Source: Haliotis asinina
Lineage: Eukaryota; Mollusca; Gastropoda; Lepetellida; Haliotidae
DNA: 64,000 nucleotides
Assembly (NCBI RefSeq): GCF_037392515.1
Contig: NC_090281.1
Coordinates: 54,166,753 to 54,230,752, forward strand
Direction: 5' to 3'
Positions 11,161 to 21,670 of this stretch are shown here, in pieces; position 1 is the first letter of the stretch, and every line of letters begins with the position of its first letter. The translations under genes and the position numbers were made by a program. The notes under the pieces are model-generated. The model had not been told where the DNA came from. It worked only from the letters and a program-made list of their open reading frames with translations, and did no database searches.

Positions 11161-12043
11161 AGGTCTTCGTGGTTTCCTAAAGTGCCCCTCTCCCTGCTGT
11201 CAAACGGCAACGAATAAGCAACTTATGTGTGTGGAGGTGCTTCTGCTACAATAGGAGGCTCTTCTTGCGAACACCCGGTGTCAGCGCAGATTATCAGTGA
11301 TTGATTCATGCACTTTCCACATCTGTTTACCTTTAACGCTCAGTGAAATTGATCTTGTCTCGTAATCGATACTGCGTCCTTAATTGCTGCTGTTGACTTT
11401 CTTTTGTTGAAAAATGCGCGAATATTATTATAGATTGACGTATTTACTTTATGTTGGTAGGGGCTCATCTGGTGTCTAACTGAATCCTTTTGTAATGCAA
11501 CAAAATACCCCAAAACATGTTTGCTCAATTTGTACAAGCTTGCACACAGTGTCCACACATTATACAGCACCATATCCCACTCACGATAAGCTTCTCCCAC
11601 CGATAGACAGGTACTGTATTACAATCCTAATGTCCACCGGGGCATGCCACAGTGTCATTTACCATTCGCAACTAATGGGTCCCTTCCATTTAGGCAATTT
11701 TGTTCGTAATAACTTACATGGTAGCTTCCCTTAGGATGATAGTTAGTATTATCGATAGAAATGACTTATTCCATTTTGTTTAGAAAGGTGCGATGTGACG
11801 TTCTGTTTTAATGATCGACACTGATGCCCCTACGACGTCTCGTGCCTGGTCGGACAAAAATTCGCAAATTCTGAAACACGGAAGTTCGCAGAAGTTCACC
11901 TTTGTGGAGAAATGATTCCCAACAATTTTCAGTAAAATTAAGAAGTGCCATAGCATTACTCAATAGTCTTGTTTGAATAATACTTTACCAACCGTTAATC
12001 AAAGGAACCAATCAAATAGTATCTGCACATGAACGTTTCATGG
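11161..12043. other. no recognisable feature
   Basis: No exon-like or repeat-like content that I could support. Confidence 0.4.
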
Positions 12044-12205
12044 GGGCGGTGGTTTAGCCTAGTGGTTAAATGCTCGCTTGTCAAGCCGAAGACCCGCTTT
12101 CAATTCCCCATGTGGGTACAATGTGTGAAACCCATTTCTGGTTTCACCCATTGTGGTTTTGTTTGAATAATGCCAAAAGCAGCGTACAGCTAAACTCTCT
12201 CCGCG
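12044..12205 (+). mobile_element. SINE-B (tRNA-derived) copy
   Basis: It starts GGCGGTGGTTTAGCCTAGTG, a tRNA-like pol III A-box region, followed by a B-box-like GCTTTCAATTCCC. The non-tRNA body GTGGGTACAATGTGTGAAAC and CCATTTCTGG follows, and it ends near AAAAGCAGCGTACAGCTAAA. The same blocks occur at 21512-21670, and in reverse at 11035 and 33170-33650. Confidence 0.7.
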
Positions 12206-12261
12206 TATGATGTTCAGTCAATCCATTATAAGGGATGTTTTGCAGATATGACAGGTGGACA

Positions 12262-12415
12262 TTGTTGTTTAGGACATTATCTGAATCGAGTTTTCCAACA
12301 CAGTAAGAGCTTAAAATGTTTGACCGTCACAGGTTCGATTCTCGGTATGGATATAATATGTGAAGCCCATTTCTCTTTTTCCCTCCTGTAGTGTTACTAA
12401 GAAAGACAAACTCAT
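12262..12415 (+). mobile_element. SINE-B related, diverged copy
   Basis: It contains a B-box-like CACAGGTTCGATTCTCGG followed by GTGAAGCCCATTTCTC and an AAACTCATTCATTT end, in the order of the SINE-B body. The A-box half is poorly conserved. Confidence 0.45.
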
Positions 12416-12784
12416 TCATTTATTTACAGAGTAAACTACGCTTAGGACAAATAGAAACACGAACAACGAACCGGGCTTTTTTTGCTCGAACACTTGCGGT
12501 TATAACGAACTAAATATGTGGTTATCTCGAATTTGTTATAACCATAGTTGGCTGAACCACTAAACAAACGGCTTGACTTTTTCCATACCTATTTTCAACC
12601 AATGGGAATAGATATATCGGGAAAGAAACAATCTTGAACTAGTTTCTTTTAAACGGTAATTTTGTCAGGTATTTCAATTATTGATTATCACTTTTCTGTA
12701 AAATAACGATATTATCAAATGTGAAATACAAATGTGTAAATATGACCATGACGGTTGACCAGAAATATTGTTTACTCAGCAGCA

Positions 12785-12942
12785 ATGCGCATGGACGGAA
12801 AGTTGCCGGACTCTGCCACAGCAGAAAAACAGTCGACAAAGTATGGACTTAAAGATCTGTGGGATGAGTTTTGTCACTCTACAGGCCTTCATGCAGTGAG
12901 CAAGATCAAAACTCCTTCGGCCAAGCCAATTAGCATTCGTGG
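12785..12942 (+). CDS. DEG/ENaC gene 1, coding exon 1
   Basis: Encodes residues 1-52 plus two bases of codon 53. Contains YGLKDLWDEFCHSTGLHAVS, the cytosolic gating segment; the usual His-Gly pair reads His-Ala here. Donor GTAGGT. An acceptor-like TTTACTCAG just upstream suggests a non-coding leader exon. Confidence 0.88.
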
Positions 12943-14471
12943 GTAGGTGTGCTTGTTCCTGTAAATACACATCTTGTGTGTATCGACTGACCTGGCAGTG
13001 GGTAGAGATTGATCTACCTTAACGGAAGACAAAATGTGTAGGGATTCACCGATCTGAATGAATGCAACAAACATGGGTGAAAGAACGATCATAGTGAGTT
13101 TAGAAATTTGGGAGCCATTTGTGAACGTTTTGTTTTGTTTCTATAAAGTCATAAGAACGGATGGGACAATGACATGAGTTATAATGAGTCAAGCAAGAAA
13201 GTTATATGAGAGGCACACGTACTTTTCAGACGTCTAATGTAAGGAGAACCAAACAAACTTTGGTTTTACGAAAGGTTGACTGGGTATAGATAATACATCA
13301 TCATACGGGTACGCTGACAGTCAGCGAGCCTGACCACCCGATCCCCTTAGTCGCCTCTTATGCAGGTGTTGCTGGAGACTAATTGTAACGTAGATTTTTG
13401 CAGGTCACAAGCCATGGTAAGTATTAATCAGTATCATTTGGTTCAACAGGCTCATGTGGATGTTAGCTGTCTGTTCAACCACCGCGTTTCTCATCTATAA
13501 CCTTATCGATGAGCTGGAGACATATTACAGCTATCCCACCGTCACCAAGGTCACAACCCAAATGACGTCCTTCGTCGAGTTTCCCGCCGTCACCATCTGC
13601 AACAGATGCACCCTCAACAAAACCCGCCTTGATGCTTACCCTGGGTTGGAAGACTATTTCTTCAATACTTCACAAGAACTGAACAGAAATTTTTCATTTC
13701 CTGAACCAACTTCAGATTTGTTTCACAAACCATTGTCTTTAGAATGGTGGAGGAATGTTTCCATGGATGGAGACGAAATGCTGGTGATGTGTTCCTTTGG
13801 TGGTGAAGACTTCGAATGTATGAGCAGGTTCCGACCTGTTTTCACCACTGAAGGATTGTGCCATACCTTCAACTTCAACAACAGTGAAATTGTCAAAGCA
13901 TGGACGGCAGGTGACGATGCTAACCTCATCCTCATTTTCAACATCGATCAGGACGTCTACACATACAAGGCTAACATGGCTGCTGGAATTAAGGTAAACT
14001 AAGTAGGGTTAATCTGTGTTGTTTGTTTGTTGTTTAACGCCGCACTAGGCACTATTCCATCTATTTGGCGGTGGTCTGTAAATAAACTAGTCTACACCAG
14101 ACAATCCAGTGATCCACATCACTAGCCCGACATACGCAGTTTTGAAAAGATGACGCGTGTCATCTGAACACTCGGTCTTGTCAGTCAGGTACCCGTCTTA
14201 CGACAAGCATGGGTTGCTGAAGACCATCTCACAGGTTGATTACGGTTAATACAACGCGAATATAACGTTAAAACGCCGTTTCTAAGAGGCAGTGAATACA
14301 GGTAACCGGTAAGATAATGAAGTATTGACACAATTCAAAACAACATATGTACTACATAACATGGCATCAAAAATCATAACCTAATTTAGTTGTACAAGCA
14401 TGCATACATGTATGATGTTGTAGCATTGTTTTAAAAATCACTTCAAGTCTATGATGCTTTGGAGTATGCGG

Positions 14472-14522
<51 letters not shown>

Positions 14523-17500
14523 TGTGTGTGTCTGTCTGTCTGTCTCTCTCTCTGTCTTTGTGTGTGTGTGTGTGTGTGTGTGTAGATCAGTGTTTGTTTG
14601 TTTGTTTGCCTGACGGCACTAATGGCTATTTCAACCACATAACAGCAGTCTGTAAATAACCTTTGGAAGATGACATGAATGTTGGCTTGCTGCAGCACCA
14701 TACAAAACCTCCTGCGCACCTCCTGCCCTGACAAAGAAGGAAGATCCCACAGGTGCCGTCTATCGAATGGAATGCGACTGTGGCGAATTAGACTTTGGTG
14801 AAGACCAGTCACCATTGGGATCAAAGAACACCACCTTACATCCAACCCAAACCACACCACCAAGGTCATCGAGAGGGTGATACTACTTGAAGCTGTCAAC
14901 ATAAATATGAATTGCCCTGCTATCGACAGAGATGAAGGATAGTTCATCCCCAGTGTTTATCATCACTTACTGAATTACTTTCACGTAGACCCGTGAAGGT
15001 CCTGGGTAGTAAAGGCCTTCAGCAACCCAGGCTTGCCTTAAAAGGCGACTATGCTTGTCGTAAGAGGCGACTAACGGCATCGGGTGGTCAGACTCGCTGA
15101 CTTAGTTGCCACAAAGGTTCCCAGTTGCGCAGATCGATGCTCATGTTGTTGATCAGTGGATTGTCTGGTCCAGACTCGATTTGTTTACATACCGCCGCCA
15201 TATATCTGGAATATTGCTGAGTGCGGCGTAAAACTAAACTCACCCACTCACTACTTTCACGTAATCCATTCAACCACTGTATCACCTGTGTAACATCTTT
15301 TCACCACTAGCTTCCCAGCAGCCTTTTTATCCCCCGTGTAAATAACCCATGTAGATCACTCCCTACTAGTTGCCCATCAAAGTCCTTAATCTCGTATATA
15401 TACAACCGTATACTTCCTCTCCACTGGCTTCCATCAACCTGATTGATCCTTCATAGCTTATGTGCTATCAACCTTCTGTTGTATAAACAACTCATTTTCG
15501 CCTCATCCCTCATCAGCATTCTACTGTCCAAACATCTCATTTATATGTATATTATAAAAACGTACTTCTCGCCAACTACTTACTTCAAAGCGACATTAGA
15601 ACCCATGTCGAAACGTCACCTATACAGAATAAAGAAGTTGGATATCCATAAAAAATGTCTTCATTCTTCATTCTGGAATGCCACACAAAGAGGTGAATTG
15701 TATGAAAATAAGGAAATATGTTACCAGGTACTGCTTCACCATCCTCGACTACACCCAGACGCTAGCTCCACCGTCGTTATGGCCTCGCCCGGATTCTCGA
15801 CATACGTAGCCTTGCAAAAACAGGAGGTGAGTGTATATGATTATAACACATGAATACGTAATTACCGAGTGGCAGTTGGAATCTGAGCACTGCTTTATAC
15901 ATTATTCAATCTTATCACGGAGTGTCTGTTTAATGAGGGAAAAAACCGGAAGTAACACTAGTATCTGACCTTAACAGTTTTTAGGAGTGAGTGTACCTTT
16001 ACGTCGGACTCCGCAATAATCCAGCTTTGAGCCAGACAAATCAGTAATCAACACGCAATTTTGTATAGATCACCATTCTATTTCATACTGTGATCTATGC
16101 CGATAGAACATCAACACTTTGATATTACTGCATCATAATGTCTGGAGCAATGATATCTTCGACTGAGCCAGTTGCCGAAACTGCCTCAATTTGTTGGGCA
16201 GTGTTGCCTCCCTTGGACGTAATTATCGTTGGTTCAGATCCCTGTTCTACCCGTGAAAATGCGGGGTAGAATTAATCTTCAGCAACCAATGTTTGTCAGC
16301 GACCAGCGTGATCGGGTGGTCAGGCTCGTCACTTGGTTGACACATGTTAGCGTATCCCAGTTGTTCAGATCAATGCTCAAGCTATTGATCACTGGGTTGC
16401 CTGGTCCAGACCGCTGCCTAAATCTTGAATACCGCCGAGGGCTATCGATAGACACGAAAGTAACGGTCTTTTATACAGCTTTTACATTGTAGATAAGATT
16501 TACTTAAACATTTTACATATATTGATGCCTTATCTTGTAATGCCGTTTTCTCGATAACACTTAATGATTAGGGATACATTGCTAACTTTGATCCTGCCTT
16601 TGCAGTTTTCATTCCTGCCCAGCCCGTATAAGGCATTTGGTAGTCAGGAATGTGTAGACACAACTCATCCAGCGTTTGTGAATCCTCTCAAGTACTACTC
16701 CCCTTACACCTACGACCATTGCTTCATGGAATGTGTCCGGGTCCGTGCCTTCAATGAGTGTGGATGTGTCGGCCCATCAGATCCACGTAAGTTTGGTGTG
16801 CATGAGTGAGTTTAGTTTTACGGCGTTCTCAGCAATACTCCAGCATTGTGGCGGCGGTCTGTAAATATTCGGGTCAGACAATCCCATGATCACCAACAAG
16901 AGCATCGAGCTACGCATTTGGAATGCCATGACATGTGTCAACCAAGTCAGCGAGCCTGACCATCCCGTTACACCTGTGTGGCTGTATGTTACACATACAT
17001 GAGGGCAATGTACGTAAAACAGCTTGAAACACCAGACTGCAATATGGACATGTATTACTGTCACGTTTTCAATCTTTTTTATCATTTACGAAGAAGATAT
17101 ATTCATCAATGTAGATTAAGCTTGCATGTATGTAGAAGACACTTTCATCTGAGTTCGTGATGCTTGTAAGCACTGATACTTAGATCTTATGTAGATAATG
17201 TTTACACATACGAATATGACGTTCACATTACATGTACGATGGAGATATTTTCAGTTAGCGTAGGTAGTACTCATATATACGAAGGTGATGATTGCATCTT
17301 ACGACGCTCAAGTGTGAGTGAGTGTGTGAGTGAGTTGAGTTTTATGAGCTTGGGCGGATAATGCGTCAGCTCAAACTGTACCAAGTGTTGATTATAAAGA
17401 AACTACAAAAGTCCATGAGACAAGGTGGTGTCCCATAGGTGTAATCCGAACTGAGGATTATAATGAGAGGAAAATCAGCACAAAAGTTTGATCTTTGTTG

Positions 17501-20500
17501 CAGAGGATGGTCGCATATGCTCTCTGGTAAAGCAGCACGGGTGTTATACGGCATTTGTACGTAAGTATCACAGTCATTTACGGGTAACGATTTTCTTTGA
17601 TGTTCTGGGGAGAGTTTGTGGTGGAATAGGAATGATCTGTTCTCAAATTTCGTTTAAGATTAAATCAGATTATACAAGGTAAAGTATACATTGGTCATGT
17701 TTTCCTGAACAATAACGGATCCGGCAGTTTACATACTGTTTTCGCAAGATGCATGCTAAAAATGTTTTCTTTCTTGACATTTATCCATTGTTGTCACATT
17801 AATTGGTCGCGTGCTCGAGTGGAACTGGCCTTAAAACCACACCCTTGGTGGTGACACGCTTTCTCTTTTTCGGGCACTGGACACATACGGATTTGAAGAG
17901 TTTAAAGAGATATGGTTCTCTCACAGTCTAAGTGTCTTTTCAATACTTTATGAGACTGCTTGCCATGTAAAAAATGAAACATACAGCTTTATGGATTACA
18001 ACGTCTTGTTTATTACGTTGAGCGACGTTTCGAAGTAGATTCTTACATCGTCAGGTGCATGCTAAAATGTTTTCTTTCTTGACATTTATCCATTGTTGCC
18101 ACATTAGTTGGTCGCGTGATCGAGTGGAATATACGTAGTTGATATGAGCTTTTGGGAGGATAGAAAACTCCATTCCTTGGCAACGCTTCAATGGCATCAT
18201 TAAATATTCTAAGATTCCGTGAAGAATTGGTGACATGTTTCAGTTTCGTTGTGCAACTACTTCTTCGGTTGCTTATTTCCGACAATAGCCATAAGGTTTT
18301 GAAACTATTTTCCGGTCAGAAGCAAACTGTAGGAAAAGCGATTCTTCAAGGAAATCTGCATCACACCAGCAGCTGATTAGTAATGTTACTTTTATTCAAT
18401 ATTCTTTACAAATCATATCTGTTCTGAAGTAAATTGTTTTAATACAACTGATGATACACATGTTAATCTGGAAACATAATTTATATTTGAATGCTTATTA
18501 ATAATAATGTACTAGCAAGAGTAACAATTGCAAATTAGCTTGAAGTGTTGATCATGTATGTAAATAGCACAGGATAGCGAAAAAGACTGAAACACCTACT
18601 GTTTTATATTTAGTAAGACTGATAAACGTGCGAAAAAGACGTGCACACGTTAAATTTACGAATGACAGATCAAAATGAAACGTTTTCTTAGCATAAACTG
18701 ATTATTGTATGTAATCATATAGAAAAGTTTACTTGTTTACCAAGGAAGAATGTCAAAGAACGGTGCCTTTGTTGAAGAATGTGGTTGTGTCGGTGCGTGC
18801 ACTCTAGAACGGTACACCGCCCAGGTGTCCTCCAGCTCGTTCCCAGCAAACATCTGGACCAACAACGTCCTCAACACCACCAAGGCCAGGGACAAGGAGA
18901 TGATGATGTGAGCGATCCCTTCGACCAGTTGCCCAAAACATATTTGTCAAAAAACACTACATAATCTGATACACACTCATGTGTCATGTTTCCCGTTTGG
19001 TGATTTGCCATCTCTGTGTCAGTTATGTCCCTCACATGCCAAGTTCACTGCTCATATAGTATATATAACCAAAATTATTGAGAATTTTAGGAATATGTTT
19101 AATTGGATTTCTGGTATAAACAACATTGACCAGCTATCAATTGCCTGCTTTCATTCACGAGACACAACTCCGTTAATTCTTTTCCATTAGTTTGTGAAGA
19201 TTTACCCCCCTTTGTGTAGTTGCTCGCGGACGATATTTTCAGAGACGCTCAGTATGGATGATTTAGAGAAGAGAAAGTTGAAGAGTACTATAACAGTTAA
19301 AGTGATTTCAAATAGAACAGGCACCCCATGTTTTGAAAAATATTGCAAATGGATATGAAACTGTAGCTGTTTCCTAAAAACACTGAAATTCTGCACCAAA
19401 CAAACTGAAAACCTTTGTATCAGCGCCAAACGTGAAGTCCGAAATGTACCGTGTTTGGGGTGGCACATCTGTGTTAGGGTCAACGCCCCTCTGAGTATTT
19501 GAAGGGGATACGAACAGTGAGCGGTACACATATATTCTCAGTGGTATGCCCTGCCGCACTGAAGTCTACATTGCTGCCCATGGCGACTTGACAAATTACT
19601 GACTGTTTACCTGTCTTTGAATCTGGAGTTGTGTTCTACTAATATTCGAATTTAATACGTGAGTAATGAGTGAAAAAATTATAAAAAAACACAATCTTTA
19701 AATTCTCAAATAATTTCTGGTCATACTATCCCTTCTGTGAACAAATAAATTGAAACAAACAGTATACGAAAATAGCCGCACAGAAACCAAGAAATAAATA
19801 ACAAAATTAATAATAAAACAGGCATGATTATGAAATTTACCAAACTACAAATCAGTACAAAACTACATCAAAATAATCCCAACAAAATGACACTCTGTTG
19901 TGTGCTGATTGCAGTGTAAAACTATACTCACTCACGACATATCCAGGATGGAATTCTGATCTTCACAGTAATACAATGTAACATGAGGGAGGCATTTGAT
20001 AGGTCCATGCGATATGTCGTTGTTTCAGAATGTCTCAATTACACTTGAAGTCTAAAAGAATAAAAACATATACTGCATATACGCCCCACTGATTATCTTG
20101 GTTCGTAATATATTCCTAACGAGTAAACATTACTCGAAACATAGTGTTACGGACTTCCAAACAATGCTGTCATATAAGTTAAAAAGCCATATTAACATCT
20201 GTTATACTGATGGGTCCGTCATCATGCCACAAATTGGGGGATTTCCCCTAAGTGTCATTGCTTGTATTTACTGTTATTCAGAGACAACTTTCTGGAACTG
20301 AGAGTGTTCTACGACCTTATTATGTTGAAGTCCACAACACAACAACCTCAATATACATCGGCCTCGCTATTTTGTAAGTGTATTACATTTCATGATTAAG
20401 TTTATCATGTAAGCAGAGATTTCGTTTTCAGCACGTCTCGGTATCATTCACCCACGCTATTTATATAGGGTTGATATATTTTCAAAGGCACAGACCAGTA

Positions 20501-21145
20501 CTATCCCGGCGTTTACCGACTTTAATATCAGTAGCGGATGTCAAAGTCCGAGTCTGGTCAGAACCATTTGTCTGCTTTCTGCCTCCAAACTGAAACAATG
20601 TTTGAAGGAGCGTACTCCAAATTTTATTTCAGTCGACAAAATTGGGTTTGGAAAAAAATGAATCGGAAAAAAATATATACTAACAGCAAAAAAAACTGTC
20701 AGTGAGATCTTATAAAAAAGGTAATCGTTCATGTTTATGTCTTCTATTTACAAACTTGACAAAAAGCCAGTGTCGCATTTCTTAAGCTGTTCAGTATATA
20801 TCAACAAAACAATCTCAATCTTGGAAACACTATTATATTGTATTAAACGTTTATCCTGGTTCATTGTCCCACACGTCACTGTAATGAAGTCAACTTCTCC
20901 ACCATCTTCCGAACCGGACCCCGTTATGATATAGTGGAACTGTATGGTTCCTCATTCTATGTTAGTGTTGATGTTCAGAGAATGGTGTTGTTGTTGTAGC
21001 CAATATCGGGGGCCAGATAGGACTGTGTCTCGGAGCCAGCATCCTCACAGTGGCAGAGATCGCGGAACTCCTGGTGTTCATCATCATCTTCCTCTTGGAT
21101 AAATGTAGAGGAAGAAAAGCTCGTAACAGAATCAGAAACTGGTAG
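12785..21145 (+). CDS. DEG/ENaC-family sodium channel, complete 8-exon gene
   Basis: Coding exons: 12785-12942, 13450-13993, 15728-15826, 16606-16786, 17504-17560, 18745-18907, 20282-20373, 21000-21145. All junctions are GT-AG and all phases agree. The total is 1440 nt, or 479 aa plus TAG. The family forms trimeric amiloride-sensitive cation channels in the plasma membrane. Visible parts: short N-terminus with the gating His (H36); TM1 at about 54-72; the post-TM1 signature EFPAVTICN (96-104); a Cys-rich extracellular domain with GLCHTFNFN, FSFLPSPYKAFGS and CGCVGAC; and pre-TM2/TM2 at 432-465 with the selectivity tract G443-A444-S445 and E451. The start at 12785 is supported by the paralog at 60941, which has a Met at the same distance from the splice site. 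At 479 aa it is on the short side for the family. A 5' UTR exon may lie upstream (acceptor at 12779). The ligand is unknown; peptide-gated or acid-gated members are both possible. Confidence 0.9.
13307..13375 (-). mobile_element. SINE-A fragment in intron 1
   Basis: TCAGCGAGCCTGACCACCCG followed by TTAGTCGCCTCTTATG is the reverse complement of the SINE-A core. It is truncated on both sides. Confidence 0.6.
13450..13993 (+). CDS. DEG/ENaC gene 1, coding exon 2 (TM1 and first extracellular part)
   Basis: The acceptor TTCAACAG joins codon 53 (Gly). Encodes LMWMLAVCSTTAFLIYNLI (TM1), FPAVTICNRC, several N-glycosylation sequons and the conserved GLCHTFNFN block. It ends in phase 0 at AAG with donor GTAAAC. 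Confidence 0.92.
14020..14232 (-). mobile_element. SINE-A copy in intron 2
   Basis: It reads AACGCCGCACTAGGCACTAT, then CAGACAATCCAGTGATC and GACAAGCATGGGTTGCTGAA, the reverse complement of the SINE-A body. It is moderately diverged. Confidence 0.75.
14475..14583. repeat. (TG)n compound microsatellite
   Basis: Two TG runs separated by a TCTG/TCTC-rich block, about 109 bp, inside intron 2 of the channel gene. ORFs across it are artefacts. Confidence 0.95.
14650..15690 (+). mobile_element. Penelope-like element 3' fragment, split by a SINE
   Basis: At 14707-14800 the translation PTGAVYRMECDCGEL is the start of a GIY-YIG endonuclease domain as found at the C-terminus of Penelope-like elements. 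Further blocks (IKEHHLTSNPN, then AVNINMNCPAIDRDEG) follow in shifted frames up to 14985. SINE-A is inserted there (14988-15251). The pyrimidine-rich 3' region resumes and ends in a tail at about 15590-15660 with a hairpin plus GAAACGTC and AGAAGTTGGATATCCATAAA, homologous to the tails at 18.0, 24.7 and 25.4 kb. It is a frameshifted, 5'-truncated copy in the channel intron. Confidence 0.7.
14976..15263 (+). mobile_element. SINE-A, near full length, with 12-bp target duplication
   Basis: It starts at the family head GACCCGTGAAGGTCCTGGGT and ends with CTCACCCACTCAC. It is bounded by TACTTTCACGTA at 14976-14987 and 15252-15263, and it interrupts the Penelope-like fragment, so it is the younger insertion. 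Confidence 0.88.
15728..15826 (+). CDS. DEG/ENaC gene 1, coding exon 3
   Basis: 99 nt, phase 0 to phase 0, 33 codons. VLLHHPRLHPDASS continues exon 2 as GIK-VLLHHP, and SPGFSTYVALQKQE is the extracellular beta-strand segment seen in DEG/ENaC proteins. The acceptor is GTTACCAG and the donor GTGAGT. The exon follows a 1.7-kb transposon-loaded intron. Confidence 0.88.
16230..16440 (+). mobile_element. SINE-A, diverged copy in intron 3
   Basis: It carries CTACCCGTGAAAATGCGGGG, GATCGGGTGGTCAGGCTCGT, CTTGGTTGACACATG and GATCACTGGGTTGCCTGGTC in family order. The 3' end is decayed. Confidence 0.7.
16606..16786 (+). CDS. DEG/ENaC gene 1, coding exon 4
   Basis: 181 nt, phase 0 to phase 1. FSFLPSPYKAFGSQECVDTT and YYSPYTYDHCFMEC then NECGCVG are conserved Cys-rich extracellular blocks of the family. 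Acceptor TTTGCAG and donor GTAAGT are both strong. Confidence 0.92.
16800..16970 (-). mobile_element. SINE-A copy in intron 4
   Basis: It begins GAGTGAGTTTAGTTTTACGG and continues with GGCGGCGGTCTGTAAATATT, GACATGTGTCAACCAAGTCA and GCGAGCCTGACCATCCCGTT. It starts only about 15 bp after the exon 4 donor. Confidence 0.8.
17504..17560 (+). CDS. DEG/ENaC gene 1, coding exon 5
   Basis: 57 nt, phase 1 to phase 1. Encodes DGRICSLVKQHGCYTAFV with two extracellular cysteines. Acceptor TTTGTTGCAG, donor GTAAGT. It is short, but it is required for the reading frame between exons 4 and 6. Confidence 0.85.
17750..18129 (-). mobile_element. Penelope-like tail fragment flanked by a 74-bp direct repeat
   Basis: The core 17825-18055 matches the element tail at 24537-24770 (CTTAAAACCACACCCTTGGT; GACACGCTTTCTCTTTTTCG; ACATACAGCTTTATGGATTA). 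On the minus strand it ends in the hairpin and GAAACGTCGCTCAACG motif. On both sides stands a copy of the same ~74-bp segment (17750-17824 and 18056-18129; GTTTTCTTTCTTGACATTTA and GAGTGGAA shared) with a few differences. It lies in intron 5 of the channel gene. Confidence 0.7.
18130..18744. other. intron 5 remainder, no recognisable feature
   Basis: AT-rich intronic sequence. The minus-strand ORF 18043-18285 overlaps the Penelope-like flank and has no recognised relatives. Confidence 0.4.
18745..18907 (+). CDS. DEG/ENaC gene 1, coding exon 6
   Basis: 163 nt. The first two bases complete Arg after exon 5 (phase 1), and it ends in phase 2 at ATG-ATG-AT with donor GTGAGC. VEECGCVGACTLERYTAQVS followed by SSSFPANIW is the family's Cys-x-Cys-xxx-Cys plus Y...S.S.FP block before the second membrane segment. 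Confidence 0.9.
18908..20281. other. intron 6, no supported gene
   Basis: 1.4 kb of AT-rich sequence. Minus-strand ORFs at 19202-19531 and 19374-19559 (62-109 aa) read somewhat protein-like (SPSNTQRGVDPNTDVPPQTR), but I recognise no family, and no splice or element context supports them. Confidence 0.4.
20282..20373 (+). CDS. DEG/ENaC gene 1, coding exon 7
   Basis: 92 nt. The first base completes Ile, then DNFLELRVFYDLIMLKSTTQ and QPQYTSASLF, the wrist segment leading to TM2. Acceptor CTGTTATTCAG, donor GTAAGT, ending in phase 1. Confidence 0.92.
21000..21145 (+). CDS. DEG/ENaC gene 1, terminal coding exon 8 (TM2)
   Basis: NIGGQIGLCLGASILTVAE is the pre-TM2 and selectivity-filter signature, followed by a hydrophobic run to about residue 465, a basic tail KCRGRKARNRIRNW and TAG. 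The cytosolic C-terminus is very short and has no PY motif. The acceptor TTGTTGTTGTAG is T-rich. Confidence 0.93.
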
Positions 21146-21204
21146 ACAGTTCTATTATAGCCTTGTACCACTGTTAAACAGTTCAAGTAAATATCTGACT
21201 AAGA

Positions 21205-21290
21205 ACTGGCCATGCATGTCGTAAGCGACAACTAACGCAACTGTGTGTTTTAGGCTCGCTGACTTGGTTGACACATGTCAAGGTATCTCA
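21205..21290 (+). mobile_element. SINE-A fragment
   Basis: CATGTCGTAAGCGACAACTA and GCTCGCTGACTTGGTTGACA with CATGTCA match the SINE-A core. Only the middle third is left. Confidence 0.6.
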
Positions 21291-21511
21291 ACACTGAAAC
21301 TGATCGAGTCTCTTGAAGTCAAACACTGGTTCAGGTACGACTATTCACACAACCCTGTCATGTATGGAATATCACCGAGTTCTGGATGGTTCTAAGACAG
21401 TACAAGACAAGAATGCATTCGAGAATTAGACGACAACAGTTCTGCTGTCACGGCTGGTTGTGACTGAAGACATCTTTATAGCGCACCGTACTTCCTTCCT
21501 GGGAAGCTCAT

Positions 21512-21670
21512 CTCGACTGAGCGATCGGGTAGTCTTGTTAAAGTGTTCTCTCGTCAAGACAAAAATCTGAGTTCGATTCCCCACATGGGTACAATGTGTA
21601 AAGTCTATTTCCGGCATCCCTCGCCGTGCTAATGCTGACATTTTGCTAAAAGCAGCGTAAAACTAAACTC
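21512..21670 (+). mobile_element. SINE-B (tRNA-derived) copy
   Basis: A decayed A-box region (GCGATCGGGTAGTCTTGTTA), a good B box (GAGTTCGATTCCCCACATGG), then GGGTACAATGTGTAAAGTCT and AAAAGCAGCGTAAAACTAAA. Body and end agree with the copy at 12044. Confidence 0.7.

Noticed and set aside
12044-12130. Possible tRNA gene (A-box and B-box-like words)
   Set aside because: The tRNA-like part runs into a SINE body that recurs elsewhere, and no complete cloverleaf with anticodon stem and acceptor pairing can be drawn.
14438-14947. 169-aa minus-strand ORF over the TG tract
   Set aside because: It is mostly repeat-encoded His-Thr, and the rest is antisense to the Penelope-like GIY-YIG fragment.
19202-19559. 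Overlapping minus-strand ORFs in intron 6 as a nested gene
   Set aside because: No splice sites, domain or repeat family could be recognised, and both are under 110 aa.
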